Assembly: GCF_030272615.1 (NCBI RefSeq)
Contig: NC_081410.1
Location: 227,760,915 to 227,824,914, forward strand
Source: Cryptomeria japonica
Lineage: Eukaryota; Streptophyta; Pinopsida; Cupressales; Cupressaceae
Length of the DNA: 64,000 nt
Direction: 5' to 3'
Part shown: one piece after another, positions 1 through 11,730 of the stretch
Layout of the letters: each line of letters opens with the position of its first letter
Numbering within the stretch: the stretch's first letter is position 1
Made by a program: the position numbers and the translations under genes
Notes under the pieces: generated by a model
The model's input: the letters and a program-made list of their open reading frames with translations, nothing else
Told to the model about the DNA's origin: nothing
The model's database searches: none

Positions 1-741
1 TCCTCTATGGTGTATACTCTTACTAATGCTAATTTCTCTTGTATGCTTGACTTCAACCCATTGATTTAATAGGCTAACTTTTCTTTGTTTTCCTCTAAAT
101 GACTAGTTCAGCTCAGAATCCTATGAAACTCTTATGTATACTCCTTCACCATTCTTCCTTCTTGTTTCAAACTGTGTATTGTGTATTTTTTTTAAACAAC
201 TCTGATTCATAATCTACTAGGATAAATTGTCTTTTCATTTTCTCAACCATCCTATCCCATTTAGTGATTTTGTCTTTACCTCTTCTTTATCTTTCCACTT
301 GAACCTCCACCAAATTGAAGCATGTCATTTCAATCTTGTTTTAGAAAACCTCACTTTGTCAAGGCCTTCAACTTCTTCCAATTCAAATAATCCTCTATGT
401 TGTTTATCCAATCAATTAATTCTTCAGGATTTAGGTTTTCCAATGAATGTAGGGACTTCATTTTTCGGTCTTTTCTCTATCCTTCATAATCCAATTAGCA
501 ATGGATCATTGACAGTCATTGTTGTTGCATTTATTTCATTACTTCTTTGACTAGCAACCTCTAAAGGTTCTTCTTCTTCTTCTTCTTCTTCACTTTCAAG
601 TTCTCTTCTTCATGCAAAACCTTTTTAGATTTCTTCTTGCAATTCTTCAACCTAACTTCTCAAAGCTCTAAAATAAGCATCACAAAAAACATCTTCTTTT
701 CTTCCTCTACCTCTACCACGTGGGGTTCCTCTTGCAAACAT
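1..741 (-). pseudogene. Broken Ty3/gypsy-type Gag, runs off the left edge
   Basis: Read on the minus strand from an ATG at 741-739. The first residues are Arg/Gly-rich (MFARGTPRGRGRGRKEDVF), then an acidic run coded by a GAA repeat (570-590), then the Retrotrans_gag signature in pieces: PEELIDWINNIEDYL, ASIWWRFKWKD and LKQEGRMVKEYT. Gag would form the virus-like particle of a Ty3/gypsy retrotransposon. Several stops and frame changes break it, so it is dead. Zinc knuckle and pol would lie left of base 1. A weak PBS-like string and LTR may lie at 760-1200, but I could not define them. The family call is fairly sure; the lineage is not. Confidence 0.7.
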
Positions 742-1554
742 TTTTCTCTATACCCATAAGCTCAATCCTAGTACAAATTTCCTCTCTCTAACGAAACTAT
801 TTACACACTTAGAATTACCTATCTATAATACGATTGATGTAAGAAGGTACTAACACACACAAAACCCTCTCTAAAATCCCCACATCAACATCAATATGTT
901 AAAACAGTAGATTCCTCTTGTCATCACACTTCTCCCAATTAGGACCTTAAATAGAAAAACATTCAAAGCATCACATGGGCACTCAAAATTGGAAACCCTA
1001 TCCCTATTTTTTAGGAGTAATTTATGATGTCATCAAAATCTTATTACAACCAAGAAATCGTGCCAAAGATGGACAAATTTGAATTTTCAAACATTAAAAT
1101 TGTCTCCTACACTTTCTCCACATCAAAAATTACTAAAACATTAACTAAAGACCAAATAAAAAGAATATTTTGGCCTAAATGACGTAATTTATTTTCTCCC
1201 ACATCAACATTACCGAACCTTAGAAAAATTACAATCACTCTCTTTTTGCTTGATGAGGATTGTCATTGATCATGGATTCTCCGACATCATCTACCCACTC
1301 ATAAGCAAGTGGCCTATCCCCTGGTATCTTTTCCTCATATTTTATTTTAGGATGTTTGATGTTTACAAGTTGGTGTATAATCACTTCAAAATTTATTTCT
1401 ACCCAATAGCATTTGTTGAGAGCATACTAATGAATTTATGATTTTCGGTCTTACATACTTTACATTTAGTGGATGGAAATCTATCAACCAAGCTTGAAAA
1501 GGCACTTAATCAAAAAGGTGACAATAAATCCTTTTGAGATGTTAATGTAAAAAT
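742..1554. other. Spacer, no gene seen
   Basis: AT-rich DNA with no supported coding region. By position it should hold the leader and 5' LTR of the gypsy element whose Gag lies at 1-741, but I found no TG...CA pair with a target-site duplication. Confidence 0.4.
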
Positions 1555-1585
1555 ACATGTGGTTATTCTGGACTCTACATTGTTT

Positions 1586-3690
1586 ATGGCGAGTTCTCAT
1601 TGTGCTTTTCAGGGAAATGGTGGCAAAGGAGGAGGAAAAGGTAAGCCCCCTCCATACAACCCTAAGAAACTCTTTGTTTCGCCTAAACCTAATATGATAA
1701 AGGTTTTGAATGAAGAAAAAAAAAACTATAAAACATTGCTATCTTTTTTTCCGAAGTAGATAGTAACAAAATCCTGGCTAGAAAGTTCTTAGATGAAAGG
1801 ATAAGAAATGTATGGTGTAAAAAAATAGGCATACAAGTTTCATTTTGCCAAATGGTTTGAATGGGTTTGTTTATTTTATTTTTCAAAGATTGTAAAATAG
1901 AAGAAATTCTTACTAAAAAGCAATATTGGAATATGAGCAATTGCACTTTCAGAGCCCTAAAATGGTTTCCCAAAGCCATTAATGATGACGTTTTGGGACA
2001 GTCGTGCCCTCAATAAATAACTATCAAAAATGTTGGTCTCATAATGTGGGTACTTATCCGCCAACTTATCTCCTCTTTGGGGAAAGTGCTCAAGATGGAC
2101 AAGGCTAGGGTTTAATTTCTCTCGCACCGAGAATTGAAATGCCTAGAACTATTGAGATAAATCTTGAAGGCTCTTCTCTTTTTTGTGACATTGAAATTCT
2201 AGGAGGGGTAAATGTGTGTTACTTATGTTGTAAGCAAGTACATATAAGGAAAAAATGTTCCATTATCCTCAATAGGCCAATTAAGATTGATGTTTCTCAA
2301 AATCCTAAAGGACCACCCACGAACAATGATTTGAGCAAGCATGTCATGCCTAATAACTTAGAGGCCTCAAATTCTAGCCTCAAAACCTGAGTGGTTGGAG
2401 TTGACAATTCTCTTTCTCACAATTCTAATAAAGATTTGCCTCTAGTTAAAATAGCCACCAATGTTGATTCCTTTACGGGTGCTCTTTCTTAGGTTAATGT
2501 TGAGCAATGGATTAACTCATTCCCCACAATGCCCAGTAATCCTATCTCATTTCTTAGATTTAGCAGAATTCTGAAAATTGTTAATCTCATTTTTGTTAAT
2601 CCTAAAATGACTTTCTCATTGGGCAACCTTCCTTCTAGTGAATCCTTGGCCTCAAATTCCCTAAAGCCTCACTCCCTAATATCTTAGATTTTGTTAGCCA
2701 ATTACTTTCCCTCAATACTTCTAGGGAGGTTGACGATAACATTGTCCTTTCCTTAAAGCATTGGAAGCCCAAAAGGAAAACTCCTCAACAAATAGCGGTT
2801 GACAAGATTACGGAAAACATTGTCCTAAGAAAGGAAAAACTAAAAGAGAGTAATAAATGCTTTGAAACTATTGGGGTCTATAATGCAAATTTTAACATTC
2901 TCAAAGCTAGTAATAATTATTCCTCGAAAGCAATCAAACTTGCCATTAACCCTAAATTTGAATCACTGGATAGGAGCATAGCTCATGAAATTGAAAGAAG
3001 AAGTCAAATTTATAGGAGTTCGCGAAAGCCTAATTATTCGACATCCCACACTTTTCCTACGGTGGGTTTAAAGATAACCAATAGTTTTAAAAATCTAGTT
3101 GTTCCTAATGTAAATGAACACGACAAGGATGAAGAGACCAAAGAGCATGTTGCAGTCATTCTTGCCCCCAAGCCTGTCCAAACCACTAAACTTACGTAGC
3201 CTCCTAGTAATTGACCCATGTGGAATTTGTAAATGATTCTATTGGGCACTCTGCAATTATACCCGAGAAAGGAAATGAAATTGAACCTGTTTTGGATAGA
3301 ATTGGAGAGATTCAAAACCCTAATCATATTAACAATGTTGAAGGAATTAATGACTCTTGAGGTGGTAACCTTCTTAGACGAACAAGTAAGCCCTAATATT
3401 CATAAGGTTGAAAAATATGGTGAGATTGTTGTAGCAGCCAATAGGAGAGGACCTAGCATAGAAATTACTAAAGGAAGCAATTCCCTGGAACTAGCTTCTC
3501 CATCACCTCCACAAAGAACAATAAGGATAGACTCATCCCATTGGCAATGAAAAATATAATATTGTGAAACACAAGAGGAAGAACGAGACTATGAGTCCCC
3601 ATCTACTATGTCCAAAAAGAGGGAAACTAATGATAGCCTTCCTAAATGCTTTTTGATGATGGTGATAATGGGGTGCACATAGAGAGACAA
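1586..3690 (+). pseudogene. LINE P1 ORF1 (DUF4283-like, CCHC zinc knuckle), broken
   Basis: ORF1 of a plant LINE, a nucleic-acid-binding protein that packages the element RNA. A start-like ATG is at 1586. The middle shows the DUF4283-type stretch in shifting frames (for example KKQYWNMSNCTFRALKWF near 1917-1970, matching KKQYWAIGNTSSYALA in P2). A zinc knuckle CYLCCKQVHIRKKC (CX2CX4HX4C) lies at about 2217-2258, preceded by a strand matching the P2 sequence before its own knuckle. The C-terminal part is low complexity with many stops. Not functional. Confidence 0.7.
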
Positions 3691-5155
3691 CAGATATCTT
3701 GATCTATGTGTCCATCACCCCTAACAGGAAATATATTGTCAAAACATTTTTGAACATGATTAAGAACAAAGATATTGTATTCTTGCAAACAATAAAGGCT
3801 ACCCAATTTGATCTTGATATTAATCTCAAGTGCATTTGGAAGGATTCACTTCAACTTTCCACCAATTACGTACAATGGAAAAAGTGGTTCTACAATCTTG
3901 ATACCTAATAAATGGGCCCAACATGCTATACAAAATGGCTTCTCTCCTTGTAATAAAGTTGTAGGGGTGGCGATAGAAAAAGATTATTTTTGATTTGGTT
4001 TGTGCTCTGTATATACCCCCAGTGATTATAGGGATAGGACAGAGCACCAAAAGTAGCTCTATAACTTTCAAGATATGTCATGGATCATAAGGAGAGACTT
4101 TAACATGGTTGAACATCAAGAGGACAAAGTTGGGGGGCAAACATGGAATGGCAAGGTAATTAAATGTACTACTAGTCTAGACTAAAATCTAGGTTGAACC
4201 TCTTCGATCCTCTTCATGATAAAAAGGAAGAATATATGGCTTTCAACAAGTTAAGAAAAGAATATGCCCTAGACCAGATAGATACTATGTCCACAAGGAT
4301 TATTTTAGTTTTAAGGCATATAAAGATGGTTGCAATCTAAAAGTATACCCTTACACTATCTGATCAACATCCTATTTAAAAAAATAACTTAATTTACAAA
4401 TATTGTAACAACTTGAAAAAAAGTAATAGTAATTTCATGCTCAACGTCAACCACCTGCGATATGAAAATTGCAAGAGTTCTATCTTCATGCCCTAGGACA
4501 TCAATAAAGGGAAGATGCACAATAGGTCTAATATCAGAAGATGGAATAGAATATTTATTAATGAAAATAATCTTCTAAACCAAAGGAAAGAAAAATGGGT
4601 TTTGAACAACAAGAGGCTAGAAGATAAGTTTAAAAAAAAGATTGAATTTTGACTTGTGTCTACAAAATAACCCTATTAACATGAAGCTAAATGAGGAATT
4701 AATAATTACAAAAATTCTTTAAGAAGTCTACGAACCAAAAAACATACAAGCTCTTCGGGTAAGGTAAAAAATGAATTGGTTAAAGAAAGGAGATAAAGGA
4801 TCTCAATTTTTTTAAATTCTTAAAAAACAAAGAATTTAAAGAAATAATTGACAAAGTGTGGGCTAAGGACAAAGTTGTACATCACCACGAAGAAATTAAA
4901 AACTTGTTCCTTGGTTTTTATAAAAGCCTCTTCACTTTGGAAGGCAATAACCCTAGTTGTCAAGAGACTATATGGTTTTGTAAGAATCTCAATCCTAAGA
5001 ATATATAGTTTAGACGAGGACATCACTCTTGAGGAGTGAGAAAAGCTATTAATGTACTAAATAATGACAAATCCCCTAAAGCGGAGGAGCTACAAATAGA
5101 ATTCTAGAATAAAAATATAGAATGGATTAGTGAAGACATGTTGCATGTTGCATGC
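3691..5155 (+). pseudogene. LINE P1 ORF2, endonuclease and start of RT, broken
   Basis: Decayed ORF2 beginning. The endonuclease (EEP fold, target nicking) is shown by GFSPCNKVVGVAIEKDYF near 3940-3990, which matches GISPCNRVVWSSI of P2, and by RRDFNMVE near 4095, the remains of the catalytic GDFNMVE motif. Weak RT N-terminal similarity follows to EWISEDMLH-like residues near 5120. Stops occur in every frame. The RT continues at 12949 beyond the inserted gypsy element. Confidence 0.65.
5151..5155. repeat. Target-site duplication, left copy (CATGC)
   Basis: The five bases CATGC flank the gypsy element on the left and recur at 12944-12948 on the right. Five bases is the size expected for Ty3/gypsy integrase. 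Confidence 0.9.
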
Positions 5156-6360
5156 TGTAAAGCGGAAAAATCGAACCCTAGTTGTTCTCCTCTCCCCAAC
5201 TCCAAGGAGAGAGAAGGGAGATTCACTAGGGTTGATGGTTTTCACTTAGGGGAGACTTTACATTCAAAAGAGGGGTTGAAACCCACAAGATCCAATCCCA
5301 CGCAATGCAAGATTGGATTCTATATGAGTTTCAAGGGTTAAGACAGCAAGGCTACCCTCTTTTGTAAAGAATGTAGATAGAATGATTAAGCTAGGAATAC
5401 ATAGAAAGTGAGAAAGATTCGCTTATAAACTGAGATAGGGATATAGGATGAAGCTGCGGACCTGGAATTAGCAGTAAAATGTCGAGACGGTGTTGTCCTG
5501 CAAATTTGAGCAAAAGTTGACGGGACGATGGCGCCCGGCGTGCACACGGTCCTCCGAAAAATCCGCGAAACGAAGGGGGATCTGATCATCTCTGCACAAG
5601 GATTCCAGATCTTCAATTTCAGCTGCGCACCTGCAACCTACACACAGAAAAGCGAAGACGATTGGGGGGTTAGGGATTAGGGGTTTGCCCTTAGGTCAAA
5701 CCCCGGTTTTGGAATTAACCAAGAAATGAGAAATGTTGTAAATGTAATGTAAAACAAGTACTAATACCTTGTTGTAAGGATGTTTGTATCCTTATATGCG
5801 AAGGTATAGATGTTGTTGTTTGTTGTATGTTGTATGTTGTATGTTGTAGCATGTGATCTCCTCTTCAATGGTTGAATCCTTGTCTTAAATGCAACACTTA
5901 GCCTTGAATGGAGACTTAGAATGATCAATTGCTTGAAGGAATGTTTGAATGCTTGAATGCTTGAATGCTTGAATGTTTGAGTATCGTTTCCACCTTTTTC
6001 GCCTCTTCCCAAAATGAGAGAGGAAAAGTAGTTTATATACTTGTCAATTAGGGTTGATAGACTGATTTTCCCGACCTTGGGCCGAACAGGAAATGCTATT
6101 TTCCAAATTGCAAACATAAAGACCCGAAGCCCCATAGGAGACCGGGCCCAAAATAGGGCCAGGGACCAGGGTGCTGGACGCCATGGTCCCACCTCCAGGG
6201 ACAGCAGGGTGCAAGGAGGATCAGGCCAGGGTGCTGAAAAATGCAGTTTTTGATGTCATGAACAAGTTTCGGGGTCTCCATTCAGGTTTCGTGTTGCATC
6301 GCCATCATGAAGACCCAAATGCGGTCGAAATTGCAAGTGTCGCAATTTTAGGACGCTACA
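5156..6360 (-). repeat. 3' LTR of the gypsy element (left copy, 1205 bp)
   Basis: Starts TGTAAAGCGG and ends GGACGCTACA on the plus strand; the element reads it in reverse. Compared with the right LTR it has 18 substitutions (16 transitions), one copy rather than two of a 31-bp hairpin unit (6163-6189), one more GTATGTT-type unit near 5825 and two more GAATGCTT-type units near 5950. Confidence 0.93.
6033..6042 (-). promoter_or_regulatory. Candidate TATA box in the left LTR
   Basis: On the minus strand the LTR carries GTATATAAAC here, about 320 bp from the LTR start in element orientation, a usual U3 position. The same site in the right LTR (about 12584-12593) would drive element transcription toward Gag. 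The transcription start is inferred, not seen. Confidence 0.5.
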
Positions 6361-6375
6361 TTTAGCCCCCACTTT
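6361..6375 (-). other. Polypurine tract of the gypsy element
   Basis: On the minus strand AAAGTGGGGGCTAAA directly precedes the left LTR. This is where plus-strand DNA synthesis would be primed. Its place next to the left LTR fixes the element as minus-oriented. Confidence 0.75.
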
Positions 6376-7103
6376 AGCGGGAGTATAAGCGTACGCTCAT
6401 ACTTCTGGTAAAGTACAAGGAAACAATATTGAAAGACTTTCACCACGTCAAGGAGGCAAGATACACCAAGCCCCCAGTGGACTAAGGATCTTACGACTTC
6501 GATTGACAAAGTAAAAGGGAAGATCACGAGGGAGAACCATGACTGTCAGTAGTAAGGTTCCCTCACTATGAGTCATGCAAGAAAGATATCAAAAATTTTC
6601 AAGGCAAAGCTAAATTTGCCAAGAAATTTTCAAGTATCTTGAAAAGATATGAACGGGATGTATGCCCCCCTACGTTAAAGCGATCGCACACGCCTCACCG
6701 GGGGTGATTGCTTTAAGGTAGTGATACATATAAGAAATGAGAAAGGAGCACGTTATCACAAGGATTTAGCCCCCAAGTGTGAGATAAGCCCAAGGATAAT
6801 AGACACAAAACACAAAGCACAAGGTGACTTCGCTTTCCTCGGGGTCAGTATGCTGTATGATAATTCATGTATATCATATGTATGTATGCATAATTGTTCT
6901 TCATTCCCCAATCAAGGAAGGTCACCTAGAAGAAGGGAGCACATGTGTCTTTTGAGTCAACATGAGAAAGACCAAAGAGATCTCAATGCTTTGCATAGTC
7001 CTCAAGTAGACAACACTAAGGACAACAAATAGAAGAATGAGAATAACATATAGAAGAAGTAACAAAAGAAAGAGAGGAGGAGAGAATCTGCTATGCTAAT
7101 GAA
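6376..7103 (-). other. Non-coding 3' part of the gypsy element
   Basis: Between the Gag-protease region and the polypurine tract there is about 0.7 kb with no domain I recognise on either strand. In autonomous relatives RT, RNase H and integrase would lie here. Confidence 0.6.
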
Positions 7104-10100
7104 CTAGTCTAGCACGTCATCTACCCCCCGATCTTGCTGATCAATGTTTCGGGAAGGCAGGGAACACGATAGAGGAGGAACATCCAACACAGCAAATGGA
7201 GCTATCACAAGATCCAAACAAGGGCTATGTTCATGTTCCAAGCCACGTTGTTCTTGTCTAGGAGCTAGGATAAGTGCTTTACAAAATTCATTAGATAAAT
7301 GGTTATCAATATCAACAAGTTCATATTCACTATCAGAAGCAAGAGAAGTAACATTTTCATCATGAATAACATTTTCATCTATATCATCATCAAGATTTAT
7401 AAAAATAGGATCTTTAACTCGCACAGGATCAAGACCATCATGCATCTTATGTTTAGGAGATTTTGGCTCAATTTCCGGCTGAGGAGAAAATGGAATAATG
7501 CTTGTTGAAGGTGTTTTTGGGGATTGCAAAGTTTGAGAGGCAGCTGCCTAAGCTCTAAGACGACGCTTTCGTCGGCGTTCACGTGCAGAATGATTTCGTC
7601 TAGTCTTAGTAGGAAGTTGAGAAAATTGAGGAGGAGGAATGTTCTCATCCTTATCACTTGGGTGTTTAGGTTGTAGTCTCTTAGGCTGAACAATAGGAGA
7701 AGAGGAAGGTCTCTTCTCTCCATAAGAGGAAGGAGGAGGAACTGCTCCATATAAGGGAGGAATATTTGGTTTAGGAAGGAGACCAAGTCCATCATGACGA
7801 GGAGGGATAGGTCTACTTTTAGGAAGTTTATTAGATATAGGCATAGTCACATCCATAGGGATGAGTTGGGAATCTTCTTGAGGAAAGACATTAGTTTTAT
7901 CTTTCAAAGGAAGAACTTCCTTCTCAAGAATGATAGGAATGTCAAGTTTGGGTGTTCTAGGTTCACTTAGAGATAGGATCATATCTTTTTTCCACTTTTG
8001 ATAAGATTTGAAAAGATGATCACTTCGCGGAGGAAGAGATTGGAATTGTTTAGGCCAAAAATAATCAAGAGGAACGCTAGAAGTTCTTTCAGCTGGTTTA
8101 AAGAGACTATGATTGACAGTAACAACTTCACCATTATGGGGAAATTTCAAACACTTGTGAATAGAAGAAGCAATAGCTTTCATGGAAGATAGCCAAGGAT
8201 AGCCTAGCTTCACACGAAATTGTTCGGATGATGGAATAATAGCAAAGTCCACATCAAGGAATTTGTTATGGACCTCAATAGGTAATGTAATAGAACCAAT
8301 TGCAGGAGAAGAAAATGCATCAAATAGTTTCACAACTACATTTGTTTCGTCATAGATCACTTGATTCAATTGCAAAGTAAAAAGAAATTCTTCAGTAATG
8401 ACATTAACCATGCAAGAAGGATCAATAAGCACTCCACGGCAAGGTGTATTTTTTACTTTTGCAACTATATATAAAGGACCATCAGGTGCCCTGATAGTTT
8501 CGCTAGAATCAAAGGCTATGGAAAGTTCTTTAGAGATTTTCTGCTGCTCCACAAAGTTAATCACATTCGGAGTCATAGAAACAAGATCATCAGGTGAGAG
8601 AGAGGAATCAGTAGTATCAATCGCATTAGAGGTATGAGAAGGTAATGGATCAGTAAAAATCTGAAGATTTTGGTTAGGAGGAGCTACAGATGTATTGCCT
8701 TTATCATTCACTCCAGAAACAGAAATAGTATTATTATCAATCAAATCTTGAATTTTACCTTTAAAGCAAAACATTTTTCAGTATCATGCCCAGGTTGATG
8801 ATGAAATTGACAAAAAGATTTGTTATCAAAATAGGGTGAATTAATCTTTGCAAGATCTATTTGCCTTATAGGAGGAAGAGTAAGCACATTTTGTTCCAAT
8901 AACTTATTCATAATACTATGCAATGATTCATTCAAAGGAGTAAACTTTCTTTCTTTCTTGAAAAACTTAGAAATAGGAGGCACACCTGATGCTGCATTCA
9001 CATTGTTGTTGATGATGTTTTCATTGAATTTAATGGACTCTCTGTTCGGTTTAAACTTCCCAAATGGTTGTTGACTACTATCACCCTTATCACTCGGAGT
9101 CATAGGATGTGATTGTTCCATTTGACTCACAGTCAGTTGATAATTGTGAAGAGTTGCGCACAACTGTTGGAAAGAAGTAAACTCAGAAAACAGGAGTTTT
9201 TCTCTAATGTCTTTTTGTAAATTAGAAATAAAGATTCTTTGAATATCATTGTCAGGCACTGGAAAAGAAATTTGAGCATACAAATGCTTATATCTACCAA
9301 TGAAATCAGTCACTTTTTCTTTAACACCTTGTTTACAATGCATTAAATCAATCAAAGTAACTTTAGGACTTATATTGTTTTGAAATTGTTGAATGAAAGC
9401 ATTTGCAAGTTGTTCGAAAGAAGAAATAGAATAGGAAGGCAACGAGCAATACCATTGTAGGGCTTTATCTCTTAATGTTCTAGTAAACAGTTTTGCAAGC
9501 AACTTTGGTCATAAGCAAAATCAGTACATATTGTTTGAAAAGTCTTAACATGTGTTAGAGGATCACCCTTACCATTATAAAGCTCCAAATGCGGAATTTC
9601 AACATGTTTAGGGGGAATAGCTCGAACAATGTCATGAGAAAGTGGGCTCGCAACATCAAATGTGGGCACACTAAACTTAGATTGATTCATAGAGGCAATT
9701 TGTTGTTGTAAAGAAGAGACAGTTTGTGCAAGATTGTTAATGGTCGCTTCAGTCGAAGAGTTCATATTAGACGTGTTAGATTGTGATGGAGGTGTTATGT
9801 AATTGAAAGAAGGTAGAGAGTAAGGTGGTGGGACACTATGATAGTTAGTCATAGGAGATGATTGGAAAGGAGGAACACTACAAGGAGGAATGGAATGGTT
9901 AAATGAATTGCCCCCTTGCGTCATGTTCATTTGTGGTGATATAAGAGGAACACTCATTGAAGGAATGAATGAAGAAGTCGGATTGAATGAAGGAAGAGGG
10001 TTGATTGAACAAGAGGGATTGCCCCCATGACTAGCGATCATAGGAGGAATGTCTTGTATTGAAGTAGTCATTATGTTTGATGTAAAAGTAGGTATACTAG

Positions 10101-10545
10101 CAATAGAAGTCATCAAAGGAATAGAATGATTGTCTTGAGTAGGAGGTTGTGTATAACCCAAAGTTTCAGCACAACTCTTCATAGGCATCACATTTGAATC
10201 CACAATGTGTGCAATACCACGCAAAATATCAATTCCATTCTTATCACTTTGAAGCATACGTTTTAGACCCTCAATTAAAGGAAGAGCTTGACTATCAGGG
10301 TATTCTTGAGACATCCATTGTCGAAAATCGTCAAATTGGTTATCCAATTTTGAAAGTTGTTCTACAGAAACCTCATGGAGAGCTTCTTCATCATTAAGAG
10401 GATTAGAGGAATTACCCATGTCCTCGTTAAAAAGGCCATTCAAATTAGGTTCCATCTCCTCAGTAATTAAACCTTGGAAGGACTTAATTCTAAGGCTTCG
10501 TCTAACGGGAATAGTGTAAGTAGGACTTATTGTTGTAAAACTCAT
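7104..10545 (-). pseudogene. Gag-protease polyprotein with two frameshifts and one stop
   Basis: Minus-strand reading from MSFTTISPTYTIPVRRSLRI at 10545. Order: Pro/Ser-rich N-terminus; Gag core (HLELYNGKGDPLTHVKTF, then LRDKALQWYCSLP); zinc knuckle FCQFHHQPGHDTEKC (CX2HX4HX4C); retropepsin-like region with GVLIDPSCMVNVITEEF, where the usual D[ST]G is DPS; Pro-rich linker; basic patch near 7560; acidic tail ending at 7104. One-base indels shift the frame near 9503 and near 8760, and a TAG at 7548-7550 interrupts the linker. No RT follows. Gag would build the particle and the protease would process it. The DPS site may be normal for this lineage or a loss. Confidence 0.85.
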
Positions 10546-11710
10546 GCACTAAAGAAAGAGAGAAGATTTTGAATTTTAGAGGTAGCAAATTTCAGTAAAA
10601 TCAGCCAATCTTCTAGATTTAAGCTGTTAAATACAATCAGGACAATCTCCCGAAATTTCGGAAAAAATGTCTGGGACCGTGGCGCTCGGGGTGCACACGG
10701 TCCTCGCAACTTTTTTCAAAATTTGCAGGGATGAAATTTATGATGATTTTACAGCTAACCTGAAAAAATTGAGTGATTTTACGATCTATAGATAAGCCAA
10801 ATTAAAGTTGCAATCTCAAAATTGAACCCTATCCAGATTGTCAAAAAATGCAAAATTTGAATTTTGAAAAAGAGAGGGAAACTGAAATTTTGAATTTTAT
10901 GATTTTAGAGGGAATACCAAAAGCAATGCAAGTTTTGAAATTTGAAAATTGACTCAATTTCACGCAAAATTCAATTTTGAAAGCGGAAATCAAAGTTGTT
11001 GTAATTAAGCACTTAATTTCAAAAGTCACAAATTGCAAAAATTTGAATAAAGCACTGAAATTTCGAATGAATGCCAACACACTTTTCAGAGTTAGGATAG
11101 TAAGGAACACAATTTTGATAGGAATTTCAATTTCAACAATTTTTGAATGATTAGAAACCTTTATCCAAGCAATCACTAGACCAACTTTGACTGTAATTTT
11201 GAAAGTGTTAGAATTGATGAAATCAGCCAAAATTCTGGATTTTAGCAGAAAAATACAGTAAGATCTAGCTCCCGAAATTTCGGAAAAAATGTCAGGGACG
11301 ATGGCGCTCGGAGTGCACACGGTCCTCACAACTTTTTTCCAAATTTTCAGGGATGAAAGATATTATGATTTTATTGCGGAATCCAAAGTTACAGTTGATT
11401 TGGAGATGTTTTGATTAGTGAAATTGTCGGACAAAGGTTGAATCAAGAGGGTCTCAAAAATTAGGGTTTTGACACTTAACCACTTAATTTTCAAAATTAA
11501 AGCACAAATATGAATTGATAATTTGTAATAGAAGGGCAGATCTGAAACAAGCATTAACAATTAAACATTTCACAAGCTCAATTACTAAAAAAGAAAATTT
11601 AGGGTTTTTATGCAATTAACCTCTAAAATTTTGCAAAAGATCAAACATGGAAATATAATTAGGAAAGCAAAATTTTCAGATCTAACCATGAATAATCAAA
11701 ATGAGGATGT
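10546..11710 (-). other. Leader of the gypsy element with repeated GC-rich box
   Basis: Untranslated leader between the PBS and the Gag start. It holds two copies, about 620 bp apart (10673-10703 and 11295-11325), of a 31-base GC-rich box also found in each LTR (5522-5552, 12097-12127). The two leader copies sit in longer similar stretches: the string CCCGAAATTTCGG, which is nearly self-complementary, stands before each. A packaging or dimerisation role is only a guess. Confidence 0.7.
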
Positions 11711-11727
11711 TCACGTCGGGTTCACCA
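11711..11727 (-). other. Primer-binding site of the gypsy element
   Basis: On the minus strand TGGTGAACCCGACGTGA lies three bases inside the right LTR. It begins TGG, complementary to a tRNA CCA end. The tRNA species was not assigned. Confidence 0.75.
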
Positions 11728-11730
11728 AAA

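Larger units (their letters stand above)
1555..5155 (+). mobile_element. LINE P1, 5' part (non-LTR retrotransposon, decayed)
   Basis: Plus-strand LINE of the same lineage as P2 (30380-36608), recognised by peptide similarity along its length in several frames: ORF1 with zinc knuckle, then endonuclease, then the start of the reverse transcriptase. It stops at 5155 where a gypsy element is inserted and resumes at 12949. Many stops and frameshifts make it much older than the gypsy element it hosts. The 5' end is approximate and no target-site duplication was found. Confidence 0.8.

Noticed and set aside
227..550. Plus-strand open frame of 107 codons
   Set aside because: It is the antisense of the gypsy Gag remnant on the minus strand, which has recognisable Gag motifs.
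760..774. PBS-like string (GTACTAGGATTGAGC on the minus strand) upstream of the Gag at 741
   Set aside because: Matches the TGGTATCAGAGC primer site only with several changes and a gap; no LTR end could be placed beside it.
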